45,209 nt of DNA from an uncultured bacterium (GTDB taxonomy: Bacteria; Bacteroidota; Bacteroidia; Bacteroidales; Bacteroidaceae): positions 1-45,209 of the forward strand of contig CAMBOH010000006.1 of the NCBI GenBank assembly GCA_945869305.1, written 5' to 3'. Under the pieces are notes generated by a model that was given only the letters and a program-made list of their open reading frames with translations, was not told the origin of the DNA and ran no database searches. Shown piece after piece: positions 8,243-18,911 of this stretch (its first letter is position 1; each line of letters begins with the position of its first letter). The position numbers were made by a program, and so were the translations under genes.

Positions 8243-9889
8243 ATGACCCGTACAACCTCACAAATATTGCGCTACCTCGTTTCACGCCTGAACGGGCACC
8301 GCATGCAGGCCACCCTGAACACTACGATTGGGGTGCTGCTCGTTGCCGTTGACCTGGGTTTTGTCTGGGCAACGAAACTGGCCATCGACATAGCTACCGG
8401 CGAGAAGTCACCGATTTCGCTGTATGAGGCGTTTGGGCTGATTGCCTGTATCATGGTATCGCGCATCGCACTGGTAGTAGCCTCGCGTTGGATCAAGGCC
8501 ATTTTGGGTGTGAAGGCGCAGAACCAGATGCGCCGCAACCTGTTCGCCCATCTGCTGCAGTGCCCTTGGACCGACTTGCGGGCATACCATACGGGCAATC
8601 TGACCAACCGCATAGAACGGGACGTGACCGATGTGGTAGGCTTCGCCACCGAGACGGTGCCGTCGTTCATCACCACCCTGTGTCAGTTTGTCGGGGCCTT
8701 CCTGTTCCTTTTCTTCATGGACAGCACCTTGGCCCTCATCATTGTGTGCATTTTGCCCTTCTTTGTCATTACCGGGAAACTCTATGTGAAACGCATGCGC
8801 GCACTTTCGCGCGAAGCACGTGACATGGAGGGACGCATACAGTCGATTATTCAAGAAACACTGCAGCATGTGCTGGTGGTGAAGACCCTGCAACGCAGTG
8901 ACCATTTCGTCCACACGCTGAATAGCACGCAGGACGACCTGCACCGCTGCATCCTGAGCCGTACGCGCTATTCCACTTTTTCGGGCACGCTGTTGAATGC
9001 GGGCTTTGCAACAGGCTATTTTGTCACCTTTGTCTGGGGCGCCATCAGCCTGTCGACAGGAAACATCACCTATGGTGCCATGCTGGCCTTCGTGCAGTTA
9101 GTCGGCCAGATTCAAGGGCCGGTGCGCAATCTCACCAAATTCATCCCCGTGTTCATCAGCTCATTTACGGCTGCCGAGCGGCTCATGGAACTGGAGGAAA
9201 TAGCGGGCGAACCTGCAGGCGAGTCAGTGCCGGCCGACCGTCTCGTGCCACCCTTGGGCATTGTGCTCGAATCGGTGAGCTTTGTCTATCCCAACGGAAC
9301 GCGGCGCATTGTCGACAATTTGTCACACACTTTCGCTCCAGGCACCATCACGGCTTTGTTGGGAGAGACCGGTGCCGGTAAGACTACATTGGTCCGCCTG
9401 CTGCTGGCCTTGGTCAGACCCACCGAAGGACACCTATATATAATAGGAGCAGACGGGCAGAAATGGCCCATCGGCCCTTCGATGCGCAACCTCTTTGCCT
9501 ACGTGCCGCAGGGAAACACCCTCTTCTCGGGGACCATACGCAGTAACCTGCTGCAAGCCAACCCGAAGGCGACCGAAGAGGAAATGTATGAGGTGCTTGA
9601 AACGGCAGCTGCCGATTTTGTCAAGCGGAAGCCCTTGGGGCTCGACACACCCTGTTCGGAATCGGGCGGTGGACTTTCAGAAGGACAGGCACAGCGCATT
9701 GCCATAGCGCGCGCCTTGCTCTCCAAGGGCCACATCTTTATCTTTGATGAGGCTACATCGGCACTTGACAGGGAAACCGAGCAGCGGGTGCTCTGCCAAA
9801 TTGTCAGCAAGTATCCCCGGCGCACCTTTATCTTCATTACCCATCGCCCCGAAGCACTTACCTACGCCGACTCTTCTCTCCGGCTCTGA
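8243..9889 (+). CDS. ABC transporter, fused permease and ATP-binding protein
   Basis: N-terminal TM domain; Walker A GETGAGKTT, signature LSEGQAQRIAIARALL, Walker B HIFIFDEATSALD. ATG at 8243 preferred over GTG at 8210. Confidence 0.95.
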   Translation: MTRTTSQILRYLVSRLNGHRMQATLNTTIGVLLVAVDLGFVWATKLAIDIATGEKSPISLYEAFGLIACIMVSRIALVVASRWIKAILGVKAQNQMRRNLFAHLLQCPWTDLRAYHTGNLTNRIERDVTDVVGFATETVPSFITTLCQFVGAFLFLFFMDSTLALIIVCILPFFVITGKLYVKRMRALSREARDMEGRIQSIIQETLQHVLVVKTLQRSDHFVHTLNSTQDDLHRCILSRTRYSTFSGTLLNAGFATGYFVTFVWGAISLSTGNITYGAMLAFVQLVGQIQGPVRNLTKFIPVFISSFTAAERLMELEEIAGEPAGESVPADRLVPPLGIVLESVSFVYPNGTRRIVDNLSHTFAPGTITALLGETGAGKTTLVRLLLALVRPTEGHLYIIGADGQKWPIGPSMRNLFAYVPQGNTLFSGTIRSNLLQANPKATEEEMYEVLETAAADFVKRKPLGLDTPCSESGGGLSEGQAQRIAIARALLSKGHIFIFDEATSALDRETEQRVLCQIVSKYPRRTFIFITHRPEALTYADSSLRL

Positions 9890-9895
9890 TATCAC

Positions 9896-12800
9896 ATGAG
9901 GAAACTTCGCAACATAGTACGCTTTGTCGTGTGCTTCGTGCTCGGAGCATACTTGCTCCTGTTGGCTGTGCTGAACTTCAGTCCTACCCAGCAGTGGCTG
10001 ACCCATGAGGTCAGTCAGGTCCTGAGCGAATTGCTGCACACGCGGGTACAGATAGAACGTGTCGAGGTGGGCCTGTTCAACCGCGTGCTGTTACACCAGG
10101 TGCGCATCGACGACCAGCAGCAGCGTCCGTTGCTTACAGCACAGCTCGTTTCGGCCAAGATAGAATTGCGCTCTCTCTTCGTCAAGCCCTTGTGCTTGCG
10201 CACGGTCTCCCTGCTCGATGCAGAGGTCAAATTAGTGAAAGACGAAGCGGACAAGCCAGCCAATTATGATTTTATCGTTGAGGCTCTTTCCTCTAAGGAC
10301 CAGAAGGAAAAACCCTCTTCACTCGACCTTTGCATCAATTCTGTCATTTTGCGCCGTCTGCACATTTCTTATGATGAAAACTATTACGCGCAGACACCGG
10401 GCAGCTTCAATCCCCACCATTGCGAATGGCAACAGCTCAATGCCAATGTCAGCCTGAAGCACCTGAGCAGTGAGCAGCTCAAGCTCCGTGTGCGCAGTCT
10501 GTCATTTCAGGAAAAAAGCGGTTTCCGCCTGGACAACTTGCGCTTCAAGTTGCTTGCCACCAAACACGGTACGACCATCACCGACTTCCTGCTCCAACTC
10601 CCCCACTCCACCCTTCGGGTTGATAAGCTCGAAGCTGGTTACCGCTTCGGCAAGCATGGCGAAAGCATCTGGCCGACCCTTATGGCAGAAGGGAGTATAG
10701 CCGACCTGACGCTCCACAGCGATGATTTGCGCCCATTGTTGCGCCGGCAGATGCCGGCCGACCTGCATCTTTGTATGCACAGTGAAGCGCGTTTCAGCAT
10801 TACACCGCAGCAAATCGTAGTCAGCCAGCTCCGCCTGTCTGATGCAGACCGTTCGTTGCAGGCTTCGCTTTCGGCCGTGATTACCCGTCGTTCCCAGTCA
10901 AGTCCCACGCTGTCCTTCACGCTCCACAACCTGGACATCCAGCCCGATTTCACCCGTCAGCTGGTGGATGCATTGCATCCTGATTCGACTATGGCAGGCC
11001 TGCTGAAGCGTATGGGCAAGTGTCAGGTGAGTGGTCAGGGAAGCTATCAGGCGCAGGCAGAAAGCCGTGTCAATCTGTCGGTGCTTACCGATGCGGGCAA
11101 GCTTCAGGCCCGGTTGGGCTATGCGCCTACACACTGTCAGGCACAGGTCACAGTAAACGAGGTGGCCTTGTCTCACCTGATGGGCTGTGCCGACATGCCA
11201 TCGCTGGTTTCGCTTGAAGCCCGTGTCCATGCAGACCTGCAACCCGAGGTGACAAACTGGAAATATAAGGTGAATCGGGCACAGGCCCTGCTGAGGGTGA
11301 ACCACCTGATGAAAGGGGAGCACCACCTGCAGGATTTGTCGGCTACTGCAACATACGCCCAAAGACAGCTGCACGCGACACTGCATACAGTCAGTCAGGC
11401 TGTCAACCTGCAGGCGGAACTTGATGCAGAAGGACTGCCGCAACAGCTCAACAGCCTCCGGCTCAATGCCCGGGTGCAGCAGCTGATACCATCGCAGATG
11501 GGATTGTCCACCCCTTATGGCGATGCCGTATTCAGGGGAGATGTTTCGCTTGTAGCTGAGCAGATTTCCTCTTCACTTCCTGAAGTGATGCTTGAAATAA
11601 ATGACTTTCGGATGAATGGTGCCCCGCAGGGTGACTACAAGCTCAGTCACTTGCTGGCTTCAGTGACCCCGCACGCCGGTCAATTGCACCGTTTCGATGT
11701 GAACAGCGACTTTCTGGATGCCGAAGGAGTGGGTTGTCTGAACGTCCATGAAGCCCGACAGGGAGTATACAGATTGGCGGGCCGGCTCTTGCCGGGACTC
11801 TTGCCAGCTCCGGCCCATGCAGACAGCGACCACAGCCGTCCGGATCCGAAATGGCAGTTTGCGGCCACCTTGAAGCGCACCGATGTGTTGGAAAAGTTCT
11901 TGGGACTTTCTGTGAGTCTGAAATCGCCGTTCCTGTTGAATGGCACACTCGACACGGGGGATGGCCGCACATCCGTCACAGCCAGCACCGAAGGCCTGAC
12001 AGTCAGCGGCCAGGAGTTGGGCAAGACGAGCCTGTATTTGTCCGGACAGGACAGCCTGTACCAATGTGTGCTGAAGACACAACGCGACTTCAGCAGTCAT
12101 CCCTACGACCTGCTGCTGCATTTGAATACATCCGACGGCCGCTTGCATAGTCAATTGGACTGGCAGGCATCCGGACCCCAAGCGGGCTCCTTTGGTTCCT
12201 TCAAGGCTTCCACCCGCTTCTCGCGCCATACGGCAGGAGCCTTGGGCATTGAAACCGACATTCATCCCACCTCTTTCTGTATGGATGATTCCCTGTGGCA
12301 CATATCTTCCGGCCATCTGGCCATGCGTCCGTCCCATCTGTCATTCAGCAATGTGAAGGTGAGCCATGCCCGCCAGTCACTGACCGTCGACGGGAGTTTG
12401 GCGCAGGGGAAGCGCGATTCGGTCGTAGCCCATTTGCAGGACATCGATGTCGATTATATCCTCACCTTGGTCAACTTCGATGATGTGTCGTTTGGCGGTC
12501 GGGCCACTGGCAAGGCCGTGTTCAGCAAGTCAGAAGGCGAAACGTCCCTCAATGCGCGGCTGCATATCCCCGACTTCCGTTTCAACGACGCCCCCATGGG
12601 CGTGGCCGATATTCAGGGGGTGTGGGACAACAAGAACAGCCGCATACTCATAGATGCCGATATGCGTATGCCAGGCACGGCAACAGACGGCACCAGCGTG
12701 AAGGGGTATGTGTCGCCGGCCGAAAAGGGCTTGCAGCTCGACATTGAAGCCCGGCGCACCGACCTGCGCTTTCTCACCCGTTACGTGGATGGCGTGTTTG

Positions 12801-14377
12801 GCGATTTTGCCGGCCATGCCACCGGTCAAGTCAGGCTCTACGGACCGTTCAAGTCCCTTGACTTTGGCGGAAAAGTCAAGGCCGACGTGCAGGGTAAGAT
12901 GCTCCCGACCGGCGTGGCCTACAGCCTGACAGATGGCGAAGTGCTGATGCAGCCTGGCAGTTTCACCTTTAGCCGATTCAAAGTGAGTGACGGCTATAAC
13001 GGAAGCGGATGGGCCAGCGGACAGTTGCGACATACCCACCTGAAGAAGCTGAATTACGACTTCCAGGTGCAGGCCGACAATCTGCTGTGTTACGACCAGC
13101 CCGAATCTCCCGATATGCCATTCTATAGCACGACCTACGGCAGTGGTACGATAGCCATGAGGGGCGGGCCCGGATTCTTTGCCGCAGATATTGCCTTGCG
13201 CCCCACTGCTCCCACCTTCTTTGTCTACACACAAGGTCCTGGCGGCAGTATGGGAACAGACAATCCCATGGTACGCTTCCGCGAAAGACAGGAGCCTGGC
13301 AGCAGGCCTCCTGGCCAGGAGGGCAGGCATCCCGCCAGCATAAACCCGCCAGCAGACCCGAAGCCTGCACACCCTGCCGAAACCGACATCCAGTTGAACT
13401 TCCTGATTGAAGCCAATCCGCAGGCGGAGCTCAGGATTATCACCGATGCCCGCACGGGTGATGCCCTTACTGCCTTTGGCAGTGGTACGTTGCGCGCCTC
13501 CTATCATAATAAAGGAAGCTTCGAAATGTATGGAACCTACCGCGTGGAACGTGGCACCTACAAGCTCTCTATACAAGATGTCATCCGCAAGAATATGGCC
13601 CTGCAGAGCGGAAGTTCCCTCACCTTTACGGGCAATCCCATGTTGGCCGACCTCGACCTGAAGGCAGTCAATACGCTGACGGGTGTGCCCTTGGCCGACC
13701 TGAACTATGCAGCCGGCTTTGCCCAGAAGACGGCTCGCGTCGACTGTATCCTGCACATTGGCGGCAAGGCCAAGTCGCCCCAAGTCAGCTTTGACCTCGA
13801 CTTCCAGAACATCTCCGACGATGAGAAGCACATGGTGCGCCAAATCATTGCTACCGATGAAGATATGAACAGGCAGGCCATCTACCTGCTGGGAATCGGA
13901 CGGTTCTACACGTCGAACGCCGCCGAGAATGTGACTGGTGCGCAACAGAATGCGGCAGCCGTACGTTCGTTGCTTTCCACCACCCTCACAGGACAGCTCA
14001 ACGATGCCATATCCAATGCGCTCGGAACCCGCTCGCATTGGAGTTTCGGCACCAATGTGACCCCTGGTACAATGGGCTGGAATGACCTTGAAGTCGACGG
14101 CTTGTTGCAGGGGCGGCTGTTCAATGACCGTCTGCTCATCAACGGAAACTTCGGTTACCGTGACCGTCCTACCTATACTTCGAACTTTGTGGGTGACTTC
14201 GACATCCGTTATCTGCTTACTCCCAAGGGCGGGGTCAGCCTGAGGGCATATAGCGAAACCAACGACCGCTACTTCACGCGTTCCTCGCTGACTACGCAGG
14301 GAGTAGGTGTCACGCTGCAACACGAGTTCACCCGCTTCAGTGACCTGTTCAGGCGCATGCCGCGGCAGTCGAAGTGA
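9896..14377 (+). CDS. TamB-like translocation and assembly module protein (DUF490 family)
   Basis: 1493-aa protein with N-terminal TM anchor, long beta-rich body, C-terminal DUF490 features (GTYKLSIQDVIRKNMALQSGSSLTFTGNPMLADLDLKAVNT..., LLINGNFGYRD). Confidence 0.93.
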   Translation: MRKLRNIVRFVVCFVLGAYLLLLAVLNFSPTQQWLTHEVSQVLSELLHTRVQIERVEVGLFNRVLLHQVRIDDQQQRPLLTAQLVSAKIELRSLFVKPLCLRTVSLLDAEVKLVKDEADKPANYDFIVEALSSKDQKEKPSSLDLCINSVILRRLHISYDENYYAQTPGSFNPHHCEWQQLNANVSLKHLSSEQLKLRVRSLSFQEKSGFRLDNLRFKLLATKHGTTITDFLLQLPHSTLRVDKLEAGYRFGKHGESIWPTLMAEGSIADLTLHSDDLRPLLRRQMPADLHLCMHSEARFSITPQQIVVSQLRLSDADRSLQASLSAVITRRSQSSPTLSFTLHNLDIQPDFTRQLVDALHPDSTMAGLLKRMGKCQVSGQGSYQAQAESRVNLSVLTDAGKLQARLGYAPTHCQAQVTVNEVALSHLMGCADMPSLVSLEARVHADLQPEVTNWKYKVNRAQALLRVNHLMKGEHHLQDLSATATYAQRQLHATLHTVSQAVNLQAELDAEGLPQQLNSLRLNARVQQLIPSQMGLSTPYGDAVFRGDVSLVAEQISSSLPEVMLEINDFRMNGAPQGDYKLSHLLASVTPHAGQLHRFDVNSDFLDAEGVGCLNVHEARQGVYRLAGRLLPGLLPAPAHADSDHSRPDPKWQFAATLKRTDVLEKFLGLSVSLKSPFLLNGTLDTGDGRTSVTASTEGLTVSGQELGKTSLYLSGQDSLYQCVLKTQRDFSSHPYDLLLHLNTSDGRLHSQLDWQASGPQAGSFGSFKASTRFSRHTAGALGIETDIHPTSFCMDDSLWHISSGHLAMRPSHLSFSNVKVSHARQSLTVDGSLAQGKRDSVVAHLQDIDVDYILTLVNFDDVSFGGRATGKAVFSKSEGETSLNARLHIPDFRFNDAPMGVADIQGVWDNKNSRILIDADMRMPGTATDGTSVKGYVSPAEKGLQLDIEARRTDLRFLTRYVDGVFGDFAGHATGQVRLYGPFKSLDFGGKVKADVQGKMLPTGVAYSLTDGEVLMQPGSFTFSRFKVSDGYNGSGWASGQLRHTHLKKLNYDFQVQADNLLCYDQPESPDMPFYSTTYGSGTIAMRGGPGFFAADIALRPTAPTFFVYTQGPGGSMGTDNPMVRFRERQEPGSRPPGQEGRHPASINPPADPKPAHPAETDIQLNFLIEANPQAELRIITDARTGDALTAFGSGTLRASYHNKGSFEMYGTYRVERGTYKLSIQDVIRKNMALQSGSSLTFTGNPMLADLDLKAVNTLTGVPLADLNYAAGFAQKTARVDCILHIGGKAKSPQVSFDLDFQNISDDEKHMVRQIIATDEDMNRQAIYLLGIGRFYTSNAAENVTGAQQNAAAVRSLLSTTLTGQLNDAISNALGTRSHWSFGTNVTPGTMGWNDLEVDGLLQGRLFNDRLLINGNFGYRDRPTYTSNFVGDFDIRYLLTPKGGVSLRAYSETNDRYFTRSSLTTQGVGVTLQHEFTRFSDLFRRMPRQSK

Positions 14378-14716
14378 TGCGCTGCATCGCCTCTTGTCAC
14401 CAGTCAGTCCGCAGATGTTTTTTATCTATCCGCAGATGCAAGACGGATGTTGGACAGATGTCAGACAGACTCAGTCAGAAATCCGGGATGGCAAGGAGCA
14501 AGTAGAGGGAGGGGCATACATATGCCAAGCGACCAATGAGACCAGCTGTAAGCCGTTCAAAAAAACAGCAGACAGCCGGGTTAAGTGAGTTGGCGGAGAA
14601 GATGCTCTGAAGCCTAATGTGTGCCTCATGTATAGAATATCCCATAAAAGGAGAAAACCGAGAGGTTGAACGGCATGATATTTGCTTGCCGTTGCAACAA
14701 ACCATAAACAGCAATT

Positions 14717-15301
14717 ATGAGCCAATCAACAAACGAAACCGAAAAGACAAACGAAACTTTGAACGAAGCCGTCAATGAGGTGGCAAACGAACAAGTAAAA
14801 GAAAATACGGAATCAACGCAAAACGAGGAAACCACCGAGGCAAGCGAAGCTGACAAACTGGCGGCTGCCCTCGAAGAACTGGAAACGGTAAAGGACAAGT
14901 ACCTGCGGTTGGTTGCCGAATTCGACAACTATCGCAAGCGCACCTTGAAAGAAAAGACCGAACTCATCTTGAATGGTGGTGAGAAGGTGCTTTCCACCCT
15001 GCTCCCCATCCTCGACGACTTGGACCGTGCTTCTCAAAATATGGAAACCAGCGACGATGTAGCCACATTGAAAGAAGGTGTGTCCCTGATTATCGACAAG
15101 TTGGCCAAGACCTTGGCCGCTCAGGGATTGCAGAAGATGAAGGCCATAGGCGCAGACTTCAACACGGACTTTCATGAGGCTGTAGCATTGATTCCTGCAC
15201 AAGATGAAGCACAGAAGAATCGCGTGATTGATTGCGTGCAACCAGGCTATCTGCTCAACGAAAAGGTGATTCGCCACGCCAAGGTGGTTGTGGCCCAATG
15301 A
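14717..15301 (+). CDS. grpE: nucleotide exchange factor GrpE
   Basis: KDKYLRLVAEFDNYRKRTLKEKTELILNGGEKVLSTLLPILDDLDRA; followed by dnaJ. Confidence 0.97.
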   Translation: MSQSTNETEKTNETLNEAVNEVANEQVKENTESTQNEETTEASEADKLAAALEELETVKDKYLRLVAEFDNYRKRTLKEKTELILNGGEKVLSTLLPILDDLDRASQNMETSDDVATLKEGVSLIIDKLAKTLAAQGLQKMKAIGADFNTDFHEAVALIPAQDEAQKNRVIDCVQPGYLLNEKVIRHAKVVVAQ

Positions 15302-15306
15302 CATTC

Positions 15307-15329
15307 TGCCCAGGACTACACCCTGGGCA
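15307..15329 (+). terminator. intercistronic hairpin after grpE (no T-tract; attenuator or processing site candidate)
   Basis: tgcccagg-actacac-cctgggca: 8-bp perfect stem, 7-nt loop, starting 6 nt after the grpE stop. Confidence 0.45.
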
Positions 15330-15423
15330 ATGTGCCGCTGCCCTCGGGGACGTGACCCGGATGCCTGCCAGCAAACAGCCGGTGGCGCAATTTTAAACGC
15401 AAACCTAAAACTAAGAAAGTATT

Positions 15424-16599
15424 ATGGCCGACGAAAAAGACTTTTACAAAATATTAGGTGTAGAACGCACCGCCTCTGCCGATGAGATAAAGAAAGCCTA
15501 TAAGAAGCTCGCCATCAAGTATCATCCCGACCGCAATCCCGGCAACAAGGAAGCCGAGGAGAAGTTCAAGCAGGCCGCCGAGGCCTACGATGTGTTGCGT
15601 GACCCCGACAAGCGGGCCCGTTACGACCAGTTCGGTGCTGAAGGCGTGGGCGGAGCAGGCGGCTTCGGCGGCTTTGGCGCAGGAGGCATGGACCTGAACG
15701 ACATATTCCGCCAATTCGGCGATATCTTCGGCGGTGGCAGCTTTGGTGGCTTCGGTGGATTTGGAGGATTTGGCGGAAACAGCGGTCCGCAGCCCCGGCA
15801 GTATAAAGGTGGCGATATGCGGATGAAAGTGAAGCTTTCGCTCGAAGAGATAGCCACAGGTGTCACCAAGAAATTCAAGGTGCGTAAGGATGTCAAGTGT
15901 ACTGCCTGCGACGGAACAGGATGCGAAAAAGGCACACAGCCTGAAACCTGCTCCACCTGTCATGGTCAGGGTTACGTGATGCGTACGCGTCGCAGCATTC
16001 TGGGCATGATGCAGTCACAGGAAGTTTGTCCGGACTGCCATGGCGAGGGAGTGATTGTCAAGAAAAAGTGTACGCATTGTCATGGAGAGGGCATCACGGC
16101 TGGAGAGGAAATCGTAGAAATCAACATTCCCGCCGGTGTTGCCGAAGGCATGGTACTCAATGTCCAGGGTAAGGGCCATGCAGGCAAGCACAATGGCGTA
16201 CCAGGCGACATACAGGTGATAATCGAAGAACTTCCCCACTCCGACTTCCTGCGCGACGAGAACGATCTGGTCTACAACCTGCTTCTCACTGTTCCGCAGG
16301 CCGCCTTGGGCGATATGGTCGAAGTGCCGACCCTTACAGGCAAGGCGCGCATCAAGATAGAACCGGGTACCCAGCCGGGCACGGCACTTCGCCTGCGCGG
16401 AAAGGGCTTGCCTGCTGTTCAGGGATATGGTTATGGACAGGGCGACATTGTCGTGAACATCAGTGTCTACATACCCGAACAGCTCGACAAGAAGGAAAAG
16501 GAACATTTCGAGGCACTCAAAAACCATGACCACCTGCAGCCCAATCCATCGGTGAAGGAAAAGATATTCAGGGCTTTCCGCAATTATTTCAACCGATAG
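15424..16599 (+). CDS. dnaJ: molecular chaperone DnaJ
   Basis: J-domain with HPD (YHPDRNPG), G/F-rich region, CxxCxGxG zinc repeats. Confidence 0.98.
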   Translation: MADEKDFYKILGVERTASADEIKKAYKKLAIKYHPDRNPGNKEAEEKFKQAAEAYDVLRDPDKRARYDQFGAEGVGGAGGFGGFGAGGMDLNDIFRQFGDIFGGGSFGGFGGFGGFGGNSGPQPRQYKGGDMRMKVKLSLEEIATGVTKKFKVRKDVKCTACDGTGCEKGTQPETCSTCHGQGYVMRTRRSILGMMQSQEVCPDCHGEGVIVKKKCTHCHGEGITAGEEIVEINIPAGVAEGMVLNVQGKGHAGKHNGVPGDIQVIIEELPHSDFLRDENDLVYNLLLTVPQAALGDMVEVPTLTGKARIKIEPGTQPGTALRLRGKGLPAVQGYGYGQGDIVVNISVYIPEQLDKKEKEHFEALKNHDHLQPNPSVKEKIFRAFRNYFNR

Positions 16600-16707
16600 T
16601 CACTTGACATAGCCTTCAGCAGTCAGTCGGGAGTTTATAAGGGATGATTCGTCTGCCCGTCAGCATGGTCATACTTATAGGCCCCCGACTTTCAATTTTT
16701 ACTACCC

Positions 16708-18000
16708 ATGACCTACTCCGAAACCATAGATTACCTCTATGCAGCCGCCCCGCTCTTCCAGCAGGTGGGCGGAGACGCATATAAAGAAGGGCTCGGAACT
16801 ACGCTGGAGCTCGACGACCATTTCAACCACCCGCACCGGCGCTACCGCACCATCCATGTGGCAGGCACCAACGGAAAAGGGAGCTGCGCACACACGCTGG
16901 CCGCCATGTTGCAGCACAAAGGGCTCAAGGTGGGCCTTTACACCTCTCCCCATCTGATAGACTTTCGCGAGCGCATCCGCATCAACGGACAGATGATTCC
17001 CGAGGAATATGTAGTAAACTTCGTAGAGACCGAGCGAAGCTTCTTTGAACCCCTGCATCCCTCCTTCTTCGAAATCACGACAGCCTTGGCCTTCAAATAC
17101 TTTGCCGATGAGGCGGTCGATATTGCCGTCATAGAGGTAGGGTTGGGCGGCAGGCTCGACTGTACCAACATCATCAGCCCAGTACTGTCGGTCATCACCA
17201 ACATCAGTCTGGACCACACCCAGTTTCTGGGCCATACGCTGGCCGCCATAGCCGCCGAAAAGGCTGGTATCATGAAGCGTGGTGTGCCGGTTGTAGTGGG
17301 TGAAGCACTGCCCGAAACGCGTCCTGTATTCGAGCAGCTTGCCAGCCAGAAGGGGGCTCCCCTGTATTTTGCCGAGGATGAGGCTGAGGTTGTCAGTGCC
17401 TCGCTTGGCAGTGACAACCTGTTGCATTACGTCACCCGTCACTGGGGGACATTTGCCGGCGAACTCATCGGCGACTGCCAGCGGCGCAATACCAACACCC
17501 TGCTCTGTGCCGCACGGTTGCTTGCCCCACAGTTCGGGCTGACGGTTGACGATGTGCAGGAGGCCTTCCGCCATGTCTGCGAAAACACTTCCCTGATGGG
17601 GCGTTGGCAGGTGTTGCAACATCGTCCCACTGTAGTGTGCGACACCGCGCACAACCTGGGCGGCTGGGAATATATCTCCGGACAGTTGGCCCGTGAAGCC
17701 GCCACACATGCCCGATTGCATGTCGTGTTTGGCATGGCTTCAGACAAGGACCTTGACAGCGTGTTGTCCTTGTTGCCCCCCGAAGCCTGTTACTATTGGA
17801 CGCAGGCTTCAGTCCGCCGGGCCACCCCGGTCCGGCAGCTTGCCGAAAGGGCTGCATCCTATGGGTTGCATGGTCACAGCTTCGGCTGTGTGCAGGAAGC
17901 CTATCAGGCAGCATTGGCCGGAGCTGGAGCGGACGACCTTATATATATAGGTGGCAGCTGCTTTGTGGTAGCCGACCTGCTCAGTGCGTTACAGGGCTGA
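16708..18000 (+). CDS. folC: bifunctional folylpolyglutamate synthase/dihydrofolate synthase
   Basis: VAGTNGKGSCAHTLAAMLQ P-loop, YTSPHLIDFRERIRING, DCTNIISPVLSVITNISLDHTQFLG. Confidence 0.95.
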   Translation: MTYSETIDYLYAAAPLFQQVGGDAYKEGLGTTLELDDHFNHPHRRYRTIHVAGTNGKGSCAHTLAAMLQHKGLKVGLYTSPHLIDFRERIRINGQMIPEEYVVNFVETERSFFEPLHPSFFEITTALAFKYFADEAVDIAVIEVGLGGRLDCTNIISPVLSVITNISLDHTQFLGHTLAAIAAEKAGIMKRGVPVVVGEALPETRPVFEQLASQKGAPLYFAEDEAEVVSASLGSDNLLHYVTRHWGTFAGELIGDCQRRNTNTLLCAARLLAPQFGLTVDDVQEAFRHVCENTSLMGRWQVLQHRPTVVCDTAHNLGGWEYISGQLAREAATHARLHVVFGMASDKDLDSVLSLLPPEACYYWTQASVRRATPVRQLAERAASYGLHGHSFGCVQEAYQAALAGAGADDLIYIGGSCFVVADLLSALQG

Positions 18001-18272
18001 ATATCCGCCGCGTTTGTCTCTACTGTAGTACCCATTCGTTCGATAGGGCACAGGCCAGCCTGGTCTGTGCCTTCATTTTGATAGGGCCACCTTAATGCTG
18101 CCCATAACGACAGGACCGCTCACGTACCGACATGGTGCGCACCTGCACGCAGGTCTAACAGGCAAGCCGGCGCCGTGCATCCCTCTACCTGCCCCTTTTT
18201 GCCGCTTTGCTTCATTTTTCAGAGGAAGGCAGATTATTTGTTTCACTCGCTTTTCGTTTCGCGGTTTTTGTA

Positions 18273-18280
18273 TACATTTG
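18273..18280 (+). promoter_or_regulatory. candidate TAnnTTTG -7 box for hpt
   Basis: tacatttg 41 nt upstream of the hpt start codon; no clear TTTG at the ideal -33 spacing. Confidence 0.5.
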
Positions 18281-18320
18281 CGCCTAAAATACGACAAAGG
18301 TTCTACCAATCATTCATTCC

Positions 18321-18860
18321 ATGAAAAAGATTCAAGTTTGTGACCGCGAATTTACGGTGTCCATACCCGAAGCAGCCATTATGCAGCGCGTAGCCCAGGT
18401 GGCCGAACAAATCAATAGCGATTTGAGGGACGAAAATCCCTTGTTTCTGGCTGTGTTGAATGGCTCTTTCATGTTTGCCGCCGACTTGCTCCGTGGCATT
18501 AGTATTCCTTGCGAAATAGCCTTTGTACGCATGTCTTCGTATGAAGGCACTTCGTCGACCGGCAAGGTGAAGGAGCTGCTCGGGCTGAACGAGGATATCA
18601 GCGGGCGCAGCGTTGTGGTGGTCGAAGACATTGTCGATTCGGGCCTGACCATGAAGCATCTGTTGCAGACCTTGCAGCAGAAAGGCCCCAAGCAGGTGAA
18701 GGTGGCTTCGCTGTTGGTGAAGCCTGGTAACCTGAAGGTAGACCTTGATATCCCCTATTGTTGCTTTGAAATACCCAACGAATTTATCGTAGGTTACGGT
18801 CTGGACTATGACGGTTATGGCCGGAACCTGCGCGATATCTATACGGTGGTAGCTGAATGA
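18321..18860 (+). CDS. hpt: hypoxanthine phosphoribosyltransferase
   Basis: PRPP-binding VVVVEDIVDSGLTMKHLL and NPLFLAVLNGSFMFAADLLR. Confidence 0.95.
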   Translation: MKKIQVCDREFTVSIPEAAIMQRVAQVAEQINSDLRDENPLFLAVLNGSFMFAADLLRGISIPCEIAFVRMSSYEGTSSTGKVKELLGLNEDISGRSVVVVEDIVDSGLTMKHLLQTLQQKGPKQVKVASLLVKPGNLKVDLDIPYCCFEIPNEFIVGYGLDYDGYGRNLRDIYTVVAE

Positions 18861-18911
18861 CAGTTGCCCCGCCCTATCTTGTTTTATCTCCAGACTAACA
18901 TCCTTTCTAAA

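Noticed and set aside
12530-14323. 597-aa minus-strand ORF antisense to tamB
   Set aside because: The plus strand encodes a recognisable TamB C-terminus; the antisense protein lacks any recognisable domain.
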